Shown here: piece by piece, positions 16,673-26,800 of the stretch | Layout: every line of letters starts with the position of its first letter | How positions within the stretch are numbered: position 1 is the first letter of the stretch | Source of the DNA: Akkermansiaceae bacterium | GTDB lineage: Bacteria > Verrucomicrobiota > Verrucomicrobiia > Verrucomicrobiales > Akkermansiaceae | Length of the DNA: 64,000 nt | Assembly: GCA_018402445.1 (NCBI GenBank) | Contig: JAGYIT010000007.1 | Span: 620,001-684,000, forward strand | Direction of reading: 5' to 3' | Program-made: the position numbers and the translations under genes | The notes under the pieces: model-generated | Database searches by the model: none | What the model saw: the letters and a program-made list of their open reading frames with translations, nothing else | Told to the model about the DNA's origin: nothing

Positions 16673-18025
16673 TCACAGCCCTTTTTCCTCAAGGAATCTT
16701 CCTACCCAGCCGATGTCGTAGGTTCCGGCGGCGAAATCGGGATGGTTGAGGATTTCCTGCTGGAAGGGGATGGTGGTCTTGATGCCGTGGATCATGAACT
16801 CACCGAGGGCACGCTTCATGCGGGCGATAGCGATCTCGCGGGTGGCACCGGTGATGATGAGCTTGGCGATCATCGAATCGTAATACGGCGGCACCGAGTA
16901 GCCGGAATAGACGTGGGTATCGACGCGGACGCCTTTCCCGCCCGGCGCGTACCAGAGCGAGATCGTGCCGGGGCTGGGCATGAACTTATTGTAGGGATCC
17001 TCCGCGTTGATGCGGCACTCGATGGAGTGGCCGCGCGGGGTGGCTTCCAGGACATGGCGGGAAAGCGACTCGCCGGCGGCGACGCGGATCTGCTCCTTGA
17101 TGAGCTCGCAGCCCATCACTTCCTCGGTCACCGGATGCTCCACCTGGATGCGGGTGTTCATTTCCATGAAGTAGAAATTCTCGCCCGCCTCATCGACGAG
17201 GTATTCGATCGTGCCGGCGTTCTGGTAGTTGATCGCTTTGATGAGGTTCACGGAAGCCGCGCCCATGCGCTCGCGCATTTCCGGGGTGAGGAGGGGCGAG
17301 GGGCATTCCTCGATGATCTTCTGGTTGCGGCGCTGCATCGAGCAATCGCGCTCGCCGAGGTGGATGAAATGACCGTGCGAATCGGCGATGACCTGGAACT
17401 CGATGTGGTGCGGGTTGAGCACCAGTTTCTCTATGTAGCATTCGCCGTTTCCGAAGCAGGCCACGGCCTCGTTGGAGGCGGCCTGGAAAAGCGATTTGAA
17501 CTCCTCCGCCTTGAAGCAGGGCCGCATGCCGCGCCCTCCGCCGCCGGCCGTGGCCTTGATCATCACCGGCAGGCCGATCTCCATCGCTTTCGCGTAGGCT
17601 TCGTCGGGATCCTGGATGATTTCCGAGCCGGGCGTGATGGGCACGCCGTTGGCGACGGCGGTGGCGCGGGCGGTCGCCTTGTCGCCCATCATGCGGATGA
17701 CATCCGCCGAGGGGCCGATGAAAACGATGCCCGCGCTCTCACAGATGTCGGCGAAGCGGGCGTTTTCCGAGAGGAAACCGTAGCCGGGGTGGATCGCTTC
17801 CGCGCCGGTGATCTCGGCGGCGGCGATAATGCGGTCGGGCTTCAGGTAGCTGTCTTTGCTCGGGCCGGGGCCGATGCAGACCGCCTCGTCGGCGAGCTGG
17901 ACGTGCATGGAATCGACATCCGCCTCGGAATAAACCGCCACCGACTGCACGCCGAGTTCGCGGCAGGCGCGGATGATGCGGAGCGCGATCTCGCCGCGGT
18001 TGGCGACCAGGACTTTGTTGAACAT
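16673..18025 (-). CDS. accC: Acetyl-CoA carboxylase, biotin carboxylase subunit AccC
   Basis: AccC carboxylates the biotin of AccB using ATP and bicarbonate, the first half-reaction of malonyl-CoA formation. The 450-residue product from ATG 18025 (E. coli AccC has 449) begins MFNKVLVANRGEIALRI. It has the ATP-grasp glycine loop at 161-168 (GGGGRGMR), the MQRRNQKIIEE segment and the EMNTRIQVEHPVTE signature. The upstream in-frame extension overlaps accB and is not coding. accB ends 17 bp upstream, so the two form an operon. Confidence 0.97.
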   Translation of the reverse strand: MFNKVLVANRGEIALRIIRACRELGVQSVAVYSEADVDSMHVQLADEAVCIGPGPSKDSYLKPDRIIAAAEITGAEAIHPGYGFLSENARFADICESAGIVFIGPSADVIRMMGDKATARATAVANGVPITPGSEIIQDPDEAYAKAMEIGLPVMIKATAGGGGRGMRPCFKAEEFKSLFQAASNEAVACFGNGECYIEKLVLNPHHIEFQVIADSHGHFIHLGERDCSMQRRNQKIIEECPSPLLTPEMRERMGAASVNLIKAINYQNAGTIEYLVDEAGENFYFMEMNTRIQVEHPVTEEVMGCELIKEQIRVAAGESLSRHVLEATPRGHSIECRINAEDPYNKFMPSPGTISLWYAPGGKGVRVDTHVYSGYSVPPYYDSMIAKLIITGATREIAIARMKRALGEFMIHGIKTTIPFQQEILNHPDFAAGTYDIGWVGRFLEEKGL

Positions 18026-18042
18026 TTCGGTCGGACGGAGGG

Positions 18043-18504
18043 TTATTTGATGCGGAAAAGAATATCGCCGTATTGCACGGGATTTCCGTCGGTGGCCACC
18101 AGCGCGCAGATCGTGCCGGAGCGCTCCGCTTTGATCTCGTTCATCACCTTCATTGCCTCGATGATGCACAGCGTCTGCCCTTCGGAAACGGCGGTGCCGA
18201 CCTCCACGAAGTTCGGCGCATCCGGCGCGGGCTTGCGGTAAAAAGTGCCGACCATCGGTGAAGTGATCTCCGCGCCGTCTGCGGCGGAGGCGGCTGGACT
18301 GGCGGCTTGTGGGGCGGCGGCGGGAAGTGGCAACGAAGCAGCTTGCGGAGCGGTGGCTGGGATGGAGGCGAACAGCGCGCCCAGCTCATCGAGATCGGGC
18401 CCTTTCTTTAGTTTTAGGTGAAAATCCTTTTTGGAGAGATCGAAATGGGTGAGTCCATGTTCGTTCATCAGTTCCACGATCTTTCGGATTTCTTGCAGGT
18501 CCAC
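18043..18504 (-). CDS. accB: Acetyl-CoA carboxylase, biotin carboxyl carrier protein AccB
   Basis: The 153-residue biotin carrier is read from a GTG start at 18504, because the product then begins MDLQEIRKIVELM as in other AccB proteins; the longer ATG start at 18597 would add 31 atypical residues. The N-terminal helix is followed by an Ala/Pro linker at about 45-78 and a biotinyl domain with the acceptor Lys119 in EAMKVMNEI. The protein shuttles carboxyl-biotin between AccC and the carboxyltransferase in the cytoplasm. Confidence 0.93.
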   Translation of the reverse strand: MDLQEIRKIVELMNEHGLTHFDLSKKDFHLKLKKGPDLDELGALFASIPATAPQAASLPLPAAAPQAASPAASAADGAEITSPMVGTFYRKPAPDAPNFVEVGTAVSEGQTLCIIEAMKVMNEIKAERSGTICALVATDGNPVQYGDILFRIK

Positions 18505-18664
18505 GGGGCGTATGTTTCTGGGGTTGATTGAAATGGGGGGAGTCACCGCGACCCCCGACACTCGCCAAAGGTAGGAAGCCTCTGGAAAGCGCGTCAAGCA
18601 TCATCCCCGATTGCGCGGTTCCTTCTCACAGCGCATGGAGCGGCGGTTCGGAATCCGCCCCTTC

Positions 18665-19282
18665 ATGTTTTTCCCTGACGCCCCCGCGAAACCCGCCAGC
18701 ATCCCCGCAGTGATCCCGAAAACCCACCCGCTCATCGAAGCCGTCACCGAACCCCTTGCCGCCAACGCGGAGCGGCGGATGGCGGCGCAGGCCATCCTTG
18801 CGGAGAATTTCGAGCCGGGGCATCCGGCGGTTGCGGATCTCGAGGCTCGGCTGGCGGCTCCTTCGAAACCGAAGTCGCGTGCGGCGTGGGATTGGGTGTA
18901 GGTGCTGGCGCTGGGTGTGGCGCTGGCTGTCCTGCCCGCGTTGGAGCGCATCGAGCTTTCGGAAAGCGTGCTGATCGGCCTCGCCGCGCCGCCCGCCTTG
19001 TGCATCGCGCTGATTTTCGCCAACTCGCTCTGCGCCATCCTCGGCAAGCCGCGGGCTCGCCTCGCCCAGGCTGCGACCGCACTCGCCGTCCTGCCTGCCT
19101 ACGCGGTGGCCGTTGCCGCGCTGTGCCTGACGCTACCCATGCACGCCGCCGCAGAAAAACGCTGGCTCGCCAAGGAAACCCTCCTCCGCATCGATCCCGA
19201 CGCACCCGCACTCGAAGCCTACGAGTTCAAGATCGCCGCCCAGAAACGCAAGGAGATCAACGCGATCACAGGGGTGGAGTGA
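18665..19282 (+). pseudogene. Small membrane protein gene split by an in-frame TAG
   Basis: One reading frame runs from ATG 18665 (MFFPDAPAKPASIP) to the stop at 19280-19282, interrupted only by TAG at 18899-18901. Before the stop lie 78 soluble residues ending AAWDWV; directly after it the frame continues VLALGVALAVLPALERI into two or three hydrophobic helices and a charged C-terminal tail. A TGG to TAG change would explain it. The downstream half could only start at GTG 18902, abutting the stop without any ribosome site. No family was recognised. Divergent from accB. Confidence 0.6.
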
Positions 19283-19337
19283 TTGCGTTTCTTGCAAATC
19301 CGGATAGAAACCCCGCCAACCTCTAGTATCTGCTGCC

Positions 19338-21077
19338 ATGTTTCGAACCCTCCGCCCCGTTTCCCTCCCGATTTTCTGCGCCTGGCTGCTCGCCGCCGCG
19401 TGCCTTTTCGCACAGAACCAGGCCGGGCAGGAGATCACCTATCCGGGCGAGGCTTTCGCGAAACTCGACACCTTCGAGGGCGTGAACCTAGAGGACGCAG
19501 ACAAGCTTTTCACCAAGGGTGATTTCCAAGGTGCCTACGCCGCCTACAAGGCATACAGCTTCGAGTTCCCGAAAAGCAAGGCCCTGCCCTACGTCCTGCT
19601 CCGCCTCGGGCGTTGCCTCCACAAGCTCGACAAGCGCAACGCCGCCATCAAGTCCTACCAGGATGTCGTGGACTACTTCCCCGACGATGTCGCCTACGCC
19701 GCCGCCGCGCTTTTCCACATCGGCGAGTGCCATGGCCAGAACGGCGAGGAGGAAAAACAGACCGCCGTCTGGGCGCGCATGGTGAAGGACGACGGTTACG
19801 TCACCCAGCCGAACTCCGGCACCGCCCTCATCCACCTCGGCACGGAAATGCAGAAACTCGGCAAACACGAGGAGGCCGCCGAATACCAATGGCGCACCGC
19901 CGTCGCTTTCCTGAAAACCAACCCCAACGCCGCGAGAGCCGCCCGCGAGGCCGTCATCCGCCACTACGTCGTCCGCAGCCCGAACCACGAGAAACTCAAG
20001 GAATTCTACATCGCCGCCAGCGGGTTCGACGGCCAAGGCCGCGAAACCGGCAAGCCCGAGGAGGACGCCCGCTACTGGTCGGCCGTGATGTATTACGCCC
20101 TCGACAAGAACGATGATGCCGCCCTCCGCGAGAAAGCCTGCGCCTACTGGACGGCGAAGCTCGGCGACCGTTTCACCGACAACGACGACCTCCGCCGTCT
20201 CTGGTGCGATGCCACTCTCGTCCACGAGAAAGACCCCGCCGGCTGGCAGGCGCGCATGGAGAAACAGTTCGCCGTGAAATCCGCGACCATCGCCCGCGTG
20301 CTGCAATGGTGCGGTTACCTCAAGCCCGATACCACATACCGCTCCGCATTCTTCGCCAAGCAAACCAAGCCCATGCTCGCGTCCATGAAGCCGGTCGAAC
20401 TCATGGAACTCATGGCGAATCTCCAACACCCGCACCAGATGCACGAGGAGGCGCAGCTCGTCATGCGCGCCGTCCGCACCGACGGCATGACCGATGAGGA
20501 AATCAAGCGGTTCGCCATGCTCGCCGCGAACTACCAGACCGAGGAGGAAGTCTTGCGCCACCTCGCCCGCATCAAGGACAAGCTCTTCGCGACTAAGGCG
20601 CGCTTCGACTACTACCTTTCCCGTAGCCACCGCAATCCGCCCTATATGGAAAAGGCGCTCGCCGAGATCCCCGAGCTCCTGAAATCCCCGCAATACGCCG
20701 ACGGCCTCACCTGGACGAAGGCCACCCTCCTCCAGGGACTCGGCCGCCACGAGGAAGCCATCGAGGCTTTCCGCGCCGCCAACAAACAGCCGGAATCCAC
20801 CTGGGAAATCGCCCAGTGCCTCCGCGCCATGAAACAATTCGACCAAGCCATCAGCACCATCTCCGAACTCGAATCCCTCGGCGGCCCCATCGCCTCACGT
20901 GCCAGCCTCGAAGTCGCAAACATCCATCTATCCGCCGGCGACAAAGCCAAGGAAGTCGGCCAGCTCCGCACCGTCCTCCGCCGCTACCCCAAAACCGGCG
21001 AGTCCGCCGCCGCCCACGACCGCCTCGAAGCCTACGGCGTCGCCCTCGTCGGCGGTGAGGCCGAGGCGAAAAAATAA
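19338..21077 (+). CDS. Exported TPR-repeat protein
   Basis: A 579-residue protein with a signal peptide (SLPIFCAWLLAAACLFAQ) and tetratricopeptide-like helical pairs throughout, for example DADKLFTKGDFQGAYAAYKAY near residue 55, the next repeat ALPYVLLRLGRCLHKLDKRN near 83, and a terminal set near 465-560. It is the first gene of the long plus-strand envelope cluster. It probably acts as a periplasmic protein-protein interaction scaffold comparable to YbgF/CpoB-type proteins that accompany Tol/Exb systems; that comparison is inference from context. It contains no beta-sandwich modules, unlike the next three genes. Confidence 0.85.
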   Translation: MFRTLRPVSLPIFCAWLLAAACLFAQNQAGQEITYPGEAFAKLDTFEGVNLEDADKLFTKGDFQGAYAAYKAYSFEFPKSKALPYVLLRLGRCLHKLDKRNAAIKSYQDVVDYFPDDVAYAAAALFHIGECHGQNGEEEKQTAVWARMVKDDGYVTQPNSGTALIHLGTEMQKLGKHEEAAEYQWRTAVAFLKTNPNAARAAREAVIRHYVVRSPNHEKLKEFYIAASGFDGQGRETGKPEEDARYWSAVMYYALDKNDDAALREKACAYWTAKLGDRFTDNDDLRRLWCDATLVHEKDPAGWQARMEKQFAVKSATIARVLQWCGYLKPDTTYRSAFFAKQTKPMLASMKPVELMELMANLQHPHQMHEEAQLVMRAVRTDGMTDEEIKRFAMLAANYQTEEEVLRHLARIKDKLFATKARFDYYLSRSHRNPPYMEKALAEIPELLKSPQYADGLTWTKATLLQGLGRHEEAIEAFRAANKQPESTWEIAQCLRAMKQFDQAISTISELESLGGPIASRASLEVANIHLSAGDKAKEVGQLRTVLRRYPKTGESAAAHDRLEAYGVALVGGEAEAKK

Positions 21078-21203
21078 ATTATCGCCACGGCGCGGAAAGT
21101 TTTTACCGTGGGTTGTCGTAGATGGACTTGCTTCTAGTCTCTTTGCGTCCGTTCAAAGCCCGAACCACAGCCCGCCAACCTGCATGAAACCCATCCCTCT
21201 TCC

Positions 21204-21239
21204 TTTCGTGTATTTCGTGCCTTTCGTGGTTCAAAAAAT
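21204..21239 (+). repeat. Nonamer repeat array NR1
   Basis: Three TTTCGTG units at 21204, 21213 and 21222 (period 9), then GTTC and an A tract. It ends 10 nt before the ATG of the next gene at 21250. Confidence 0.9.
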
Positions 21240-21249
21240 CTCCACCCCC

Positions 21250-23547
21250 ATGAAATCCCTTATCCCTCTCCTTATCCTCGCCACATCGTTCAGCGTTTAC
21301 GCCCAGCAAGAAGAAAATCCCGTCCCCGCCCGCCCCCGCGCCGCCGCCGATCTCGACCCGCAGGCAAAACACCTTTTCGACAAGGCCATGGAACTCATGG
21401 ACTACAAGCAGCACGAACGCGGCCTCGCCATGCTCAACTCCATCGTCCGCGACAACCAAGGCAACATCCTCGCCCACCGCGCCCACATGGCCATGGGCAA
21501 ACATTTCCTCGACCAGCGCAACACCGCCGACGCCCTCAACCACTTCATGCTCCTCACCCGCGTCCTCGCCCCGGTGCCCGGCGAGCAGCAGACCGAGGAC
21601 GAGATCGCCCTCTACCAGGAGTCCCTTTTCCAATCCGGCCTCACCCAATACACCGCCGGCCAATACGCCGCCGCCTTCCCGATGTTCCGCCGCCTCACCG
21701 AGGTCGCCGGGAAAACCACCTGGGCGAACCAGGCCTATTTCTACATCGGCATGAGCCACTACCACATGGGAAACTGGAACAAGGCCATCGACTCCCTCTC
21801 GCTCGTCGGCACCGAAGTCGCCGACACCGAAGCCGATGACCTCGGACGCATCGAGATCGGACAGCGCTTCTACGCGAAAATCGTCGATGCCGACGTCCCC
21901 GTCATGCGCAAGCTCAACCAGCCCGTCCAGGCCACCGTGAGAGTCTCCAGCGGCGACGTGGAAATTATCACCGGTGTCCCCGTCCCCGGGAAATCCGACG
22001 AAATGCTAGCCTCCGCACCCACCGCCCTCGGCACCCCCAAGCCCAACGACGGTGTCCTCCAAATGGTCGGCGGCGACACCCTCGAGGTCACCTACCTCGA
22101 TGACTCCACCCTCGACGGCCAGAAGGGCGTGCCCCGCACCGGAAAAGTCCGCGCCGTCAGCACCGGCACCGTCGGCTTCTACCTCGGCGACAACTCCACC
22201 CCCGCCTACATCGCCTACCCCGGCCAGCCCCAGGTCGTCATGCTCCGCGACGCTGATCTCGACACCTCGCCCGGTGCCGAATCCATCACCCTCACCGTCA
22301 AATCCCTCTTCAAAACCGAAGCCAAGGACGCCGCCGAAGGCGACGAACTCCTCGACATCTTCGCCTTGGAAGACGACGAATCCGAAAAGTGGATCGAGCG
22401 CGACTCCATCTCCGTCACCCTCACCGAAATCGGCGATGGCCCGGAAATCCGAACCGGCGTTTTCCTCGGAAAAATTCCCCTCGCCCCCCTCACGGAAGGT
22501 GTCGAACCCACCACCAACGACAACATCCTCCACACCGCCGAGCTCGACGAACTCTCCATCTCCTACTCCGACAAAGTCCACCTCTACGGCGATGAAACCC
22601 GCGAAACCGAAGCCCGCATCAAAGTCTCCGGCTCCGTGAACTCTGGCGTCACCGCCGACCAATACGTCGTCTTCGAGGAACTCCTCAAAGCCCGCAAAGG
22701 CTCCGTCGAAGCCGAAGCCCTCGTCGGCCTCGGCTCCATCTACAAGGACATGGGACTTGACCTCCGCGCCTCCGAACGCGCCAACGAAGCCCTCGACAAA
22801 ATCGACCCCATCATCGTCAACCGCGCCAAACTCCCCGGCGATCTCGTCGAGCAAGCCTTCAAGCTGAAATGGGAAGGCGAACTCCTCAAAAACGATTTCA
22901 CCTCCGCGATGGCCACCTGCCTCGCCTTCAACCGCCTCTACCCGGAGTCCGTCCTCGCCGACCAAGCCCTCATGACCCTCGGCCGCTCCCTCGCCGACCG
23001 CGGCGAATACAAACAAGCTGTCGAAGTCTATGGCCGCGTCCTCGAACTCGAAAACCCCATCTCCGCCGCCGAAGCCCAGTTCCGCATCGGAGAAGTCCTC
23101 ACCAAGGAAGCCGAAGACCTCACCGCTGCCGCCGATGAACACAACAGCAAATGGGGCAAGGCCGGCCTCAACGCCGCCACCGCCCTCCAGACCCGCATGG
23201 CTCCCGCCATCAATGCCTACCAGAAAACTTACCAAACCTACCCCGAAAGCTCCTTCGCCGCCGAAGCCCTCGGCCGCGTCGTCCGCCACTACGTCGAGAC
23301 CGACAGCTTCGCACAAGCCGCCGGCCTCTTAGAGAGCGTCTTCGATGAATACCCAGACGCCGCCTTCCTCGATGAAATGCTCCTCCTCTGGGCAAACGTC
23401 GCCTTCCGCATGGACGACACCGCCACCGCCAAGGCGAAACTCCAACAACTCCTCTTCGACTACCCCACCAGCCAATACGTCGCCGAAGCCCGCAAACGCC
23501 TCTCCGCCTTTGAAGGGGAAAAAGAACCCGAAACCAAAGAGGAATGA
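21250..23547 (+). CDS. Exported TPR protein with beta-sandwich modules
   Basis: A 765-residue protein read from ATG 21250, which gives a clean signal peptide (MKSLIPLLILATSFSVYAQ); in-frame upstream ATGs would translate the repeat array. TPR-like repeats at about residues 35-190 and 470-755 flank two all-beta modules with the pattern found in the giant paralogues downstream: a DADLDTSPGAESITLTV strand pair, acidic turns and a TEIGDGPEIRTGVFLGKI closing strand. It is probably a periplasmic or surface scaffold working with the two giant proteins. Confidence 0.85.
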   Translation: MKSLIPLLILATSFSVYAQQEENPVPARPRAAADLDPQAKHLFDKAMELMDYKQHERGLAMLNSIVRDNQGNILAHRAHMAMGKHFLDQRNTADALNHFMLLTRVLAPVPGEQQTEDEIALYQESLFQSGLTQYTAGQYAAAFPMFRRLTEVAGKTTWANQAYFYIGMSHYHMGNWNKAIDSLSLVGTEVADTEADDLGRIEIGQRFYAKIVDADVPVMRKLNQPVQATVRVSSGDVEIITGVPVPGKSDEMLASAPTALGTPKPNDGVLQMVGGDTLEVTYLDDSTLDGQKGVPRTGKVRAVSTGTVGFYLGDNSTPAYIAYPGQPQVVMLRDADLDTSPGAESITLTVKSLFKTEAKDAAEGDELLDIFALEDDESEKWIERDSISVTLTEIGDGPEIRTGVFLGKIPLAPLTEGVEPTTNDNILHTAELDELSISYSDKVHLYGDETRETEARIKVSGSVNSGVTADQYVVFEELLKARKGSVEAEALVGLGSIYKDMGLDLRASERANEALDKIDPIIVNRAKLPGDLVEQAFKLKWEGELLKNDFTSAMATCLAFNRLYPESVLADQALMTLGRSLADRGEYKQAVEVYGRVLELENPISAAEAQFRIGEVLTKEAEDLTAAADEHNSKWGKAGLNAATALQTRMAPAINAYQKTYQTYPESSFAAEALGRVVRHYVETDSFAQAAGLLESVFDEYPDAAFLDEMLLLWANVAFRMDDTATAKAKLQQLLFDYPTSQYVAEARKRLSAFEGEKEPETKEE

Positions 23548-23797
23548 GACCGATAAGCGATGAGCATTACGTCGGCAAAGCCGACGGGGAGCACACGCGC
23601 CCTCGCGTGTTCCGGGCTGCGCCCTCGCTGCCCGGCGGCTGGAATCAAGGTTCGTCATCGCCTCGGGATCTTGGCTCGAGCCATCACACATCTTCCAGCC
23701 GAGTTTCCGGCGAGGGCGCCGAAAACAGCACGCGATGGCGCGTGCGCTCCCCGCAATTCGTGCCTTTCGTGGTTCCATATTCCAGCATCCCTCTTCC
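23548..23797. other. Intergenic region with palindromes and a half repeat array
   Basis: No credible gene is seen. It holds a perfect palindrome GTCGGC-AAA-GCCGAC around 23572-23586, further GC-rich inverted words, and a two-unit nonamer array at 23756-23774. Confidence 0.5.
23756..23774 (+). repeat. Nonamer repeat half-array NR2a
   Basis: Two units, ATTCGTG and TTTCGTG, spaced by nine bases and followed by GTT but without the A tract. Confidence 0.75.
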
Positions 23798-23837
23798 ATC
23801 CGTGCATTCCGTGCATTCCGTAATCCGTGGTTAAAAA
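23798..23837 (+). repeat. Nonamer repeat array NR2b
   Basis: ATCCGTG, TTCCGTG, TTCCGTA and ATCCGTG units (spacings 9, 9, 7), then GTT and six A residues. The last A is also the first base of the ATG at 23838, so the start codon abuts the array. Confidence 0.85.
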
Positions 23838-26800
23838 ATGTTTCCCTCACCCAAACATCTCCTAGCCCTGACAGCCCTCCTGCTGTCAGCGCCGCTCCAC
23901 GCCGCCACCTTCGAGGAGCAGCGCACCACCATCGCCGCCTCTCTCGAAACCCAATCCGAGCAAGCTATCCTCGACCTCCTCACCGCCGGCATCGCGGAAA
24001 ACAAACCCGCCCCCGCCGTCGCCCTCGCCAGCGAATGGCTGCGCCGAAATCTCCCGAAAAACCCCGCCCTCCTCTTCCAAGCCGCCCGCGCCTCTGAACT
24101 CTCCGCAGAAACCAAGAACGCCGTCTCTTTCCACCAGCAAGCCCTCAAGCTCGCCGACCCGAAATCCCCCGAAGCCGGCGAATCCATCACCGCCGTCCAC
24201 ACCCTCCTCATCCACCGCCTCAACGACCCTGCAGGCGCCTACGCCTTCGCCCTGAACGAATCGGAAAAACTCAGCGTCAACCCCCGCTTCCGCCAGTTCG
24301 ACCAATGGTTCCTGAAAGAGGCCGTCAAGCGTAACGACCCGACGGCGTTGGCCAAGCGCCTGAATGCCGGCATCACGGCCGGAGTCCCCGCGGATCTTCT
24401 CAATGCCCAATACAGCCAGTATTTCATCTGGCTGCTGGATTCGGTCGATGGCTACTGCGACCAGCCGGGCAAGGCGCCGTTATCCCAAGACCTCTATGAT
24501 GCGATCAAGGATCTTTGCGAAGTGATGACGCACAGCGAGGAACTGAAACTGCGCCTCGACTGGGCCGTTTCGGTCAAGGCCTACAATCTCTCGAGACTCG
24601 GCGATCAAACGAAAGGAAAGATCGGCGTTCGCCGCGGCGCCAAGAAGAAGCCCGCCGAGGGGGCGGTCGTGGAAGAACAGAAACTTGAGATGGGCGATGA
24701 TATCGCTCCGCCCGTCGCCGAGGCATCCGCCCTGCTTGCAAAATATCCGCAGTATGCCAGATGGGTGCAGGACGGCTGGGCCGGAGGCGGAAACGGCCAG
24801 CATTACCGCGGCGATCCGAAACTATATTGGCCGCACGAAATCGATGCGAAGATGGCCCCGATCGTGGCGGCCTTGCCGAAACTCACACCCATCGAGCTTG
24901 CGGACGTGATGGCATCGTGGGGTGATCGGCACTATGCGGACAACGCCGTGCGTCCCATGGATGTCAGGGCGGTGCGGAATTATGTAAGGGCAACGCCAGC
25001 CCTCTGGGACAGCAGGCAAGGCGTGTTGATCCTGCCAAGGCCATGGAACGAACTCAGCCAGGAAGCCGCGCAGGCCCTGGATGAGAAAACGTCCCGGCTC
25101 GCGGATCCCCGGGCATCCCTGGTGCGGGCGATCGCGGCGGGCGGCAAGGATTTCGACAAAGCGATGGCCGCCCTGCTCGGGCCGGAAGTCTGGAGGCTTG
25201 GCCCAAACGAGCTCAACGGGACTTACGCGGACCAGCTCTGGCATTACTGCGGCCGTCCGGGGGGGAATGCCAAACGCGACGAATGGATCAACAAATCCAA
25301 GGCGCTGGCGGCAACTTTCGCCGCCGCTGATGCGAAAAAGGAAGACCCTGCCGACAAGCGCATCGCGGCGTTCCGGAATCTTTGGGCGGATTACAAATCC
25401 CCCCAGCCGAAAATCCCGGCCGTGCGCTCACGCATGGCTGCGGTATTGAAATTCACGCCTGAAGTCGTGCCTGAACTTCTCAAGGATCTGACCCCGGAAG
25501 CGCAGAGCCTGGTGCGTGATGCGATTGCCGCGGGGATGGAGAACGAGAAAGGGCCAGTGGGGCGAGATGCGCGGGCAAACAGCGTTAGCACCGGCGTGTA
25601 TCATCCATGGTTCAAAAGGATAGGTGAAGCCACATACGGTGGAATGGACAGGTTTAAGCAGGACAAAGACCGTTATAAGCCGCACCCGCTTGAGCCGGTG
25701 TTGCGCGCCGCCGTGTCGGAGCGATTGGCACAGGGAACAATCGAACCATGGCTGGCGATGATGTGGATCAACATGCAGTTCCCCGAGAACAACGAGGAAT
25801 CCATCAAGCTCATGCAGGCGCTGTTCAAGTCTCCGGCTTGGGCAGGTTTGCCGTTTCATGTGCAGCATGGTGCCCGCGAATGGTTCAAGAAGGATGCGAT
25901 GACTCCGGGGCAGGCCGCTTGGCTCGATGCTGCCGACCCGGTCCTTCTCTTCAAGGATTTGACCACGCTCCCCGCCGAAGCCGATGCCGCCAGCGCCACC
26001 GCAGCTCTCAACAAAGCCATCGAAGCCGCGAGAAAATCCCCGGTCTTCATCGAAATCCAAGGCCTCGAATCCCTCGCCGCCATCCCCGAGGAAGCCTTCA
26101 ACAACGAGAATCTCCAGCTCCTCTTCGTAGATCTCATCGGCAATAAACTCGCCCTAACACCCACTCCCCTATTCAGCGCCCGCGTTTTCAACACCCTCGC
26201 CAAACGCAACAACCCCGCCGAACTCCTCCGCACCTCCGGCTACCTCTGGAAAAACGTCGCCGTTCACCACCGCACCTACCCGGCCATGCTCACGCTTGCC
26301 GAGTCATCACTGGAAGCCAACCCTTCCGTCTCCTACGCCTCAGCCCTCGATGGCCTCGCTTCCATCGAACGCCACGCCGGCGGCCACACTTGGTTCAACA
26401 AGGAAACCGACATCCCGCGCCTCAAATCGATCCGTGGAAAAGCCGCCTCCCAGCTCGGCCTCATCGTCATCCCCGTCGCCCCCACCGATCCATCCTACCC
26501 CGTCTATCAGGCGCAGGCCGAGTGGATGTCCGGCAACGAGGACTCCGCCTGGAAACTCCTCGACGCAAACTGGGAACCCTTCACCACCACCCACCGCGAG
26601 CTGTCGATCCCTTTCCTCATGTGGACGCTCCAGCGCACCATCTTCGGCCGCGACGAAGAGCGCCAGGAATTCCTCGTGAAATCCCTGATGGCCTGGGCGG
26701 GCGACGCCAACTCGCCCCTCACCCCCACCGAGAAAGCCACCATCGAACTCTCCTACGGCGACATCGCCCTCCAGCGCGGCCAAGTCCGCCAAGCCCACGA

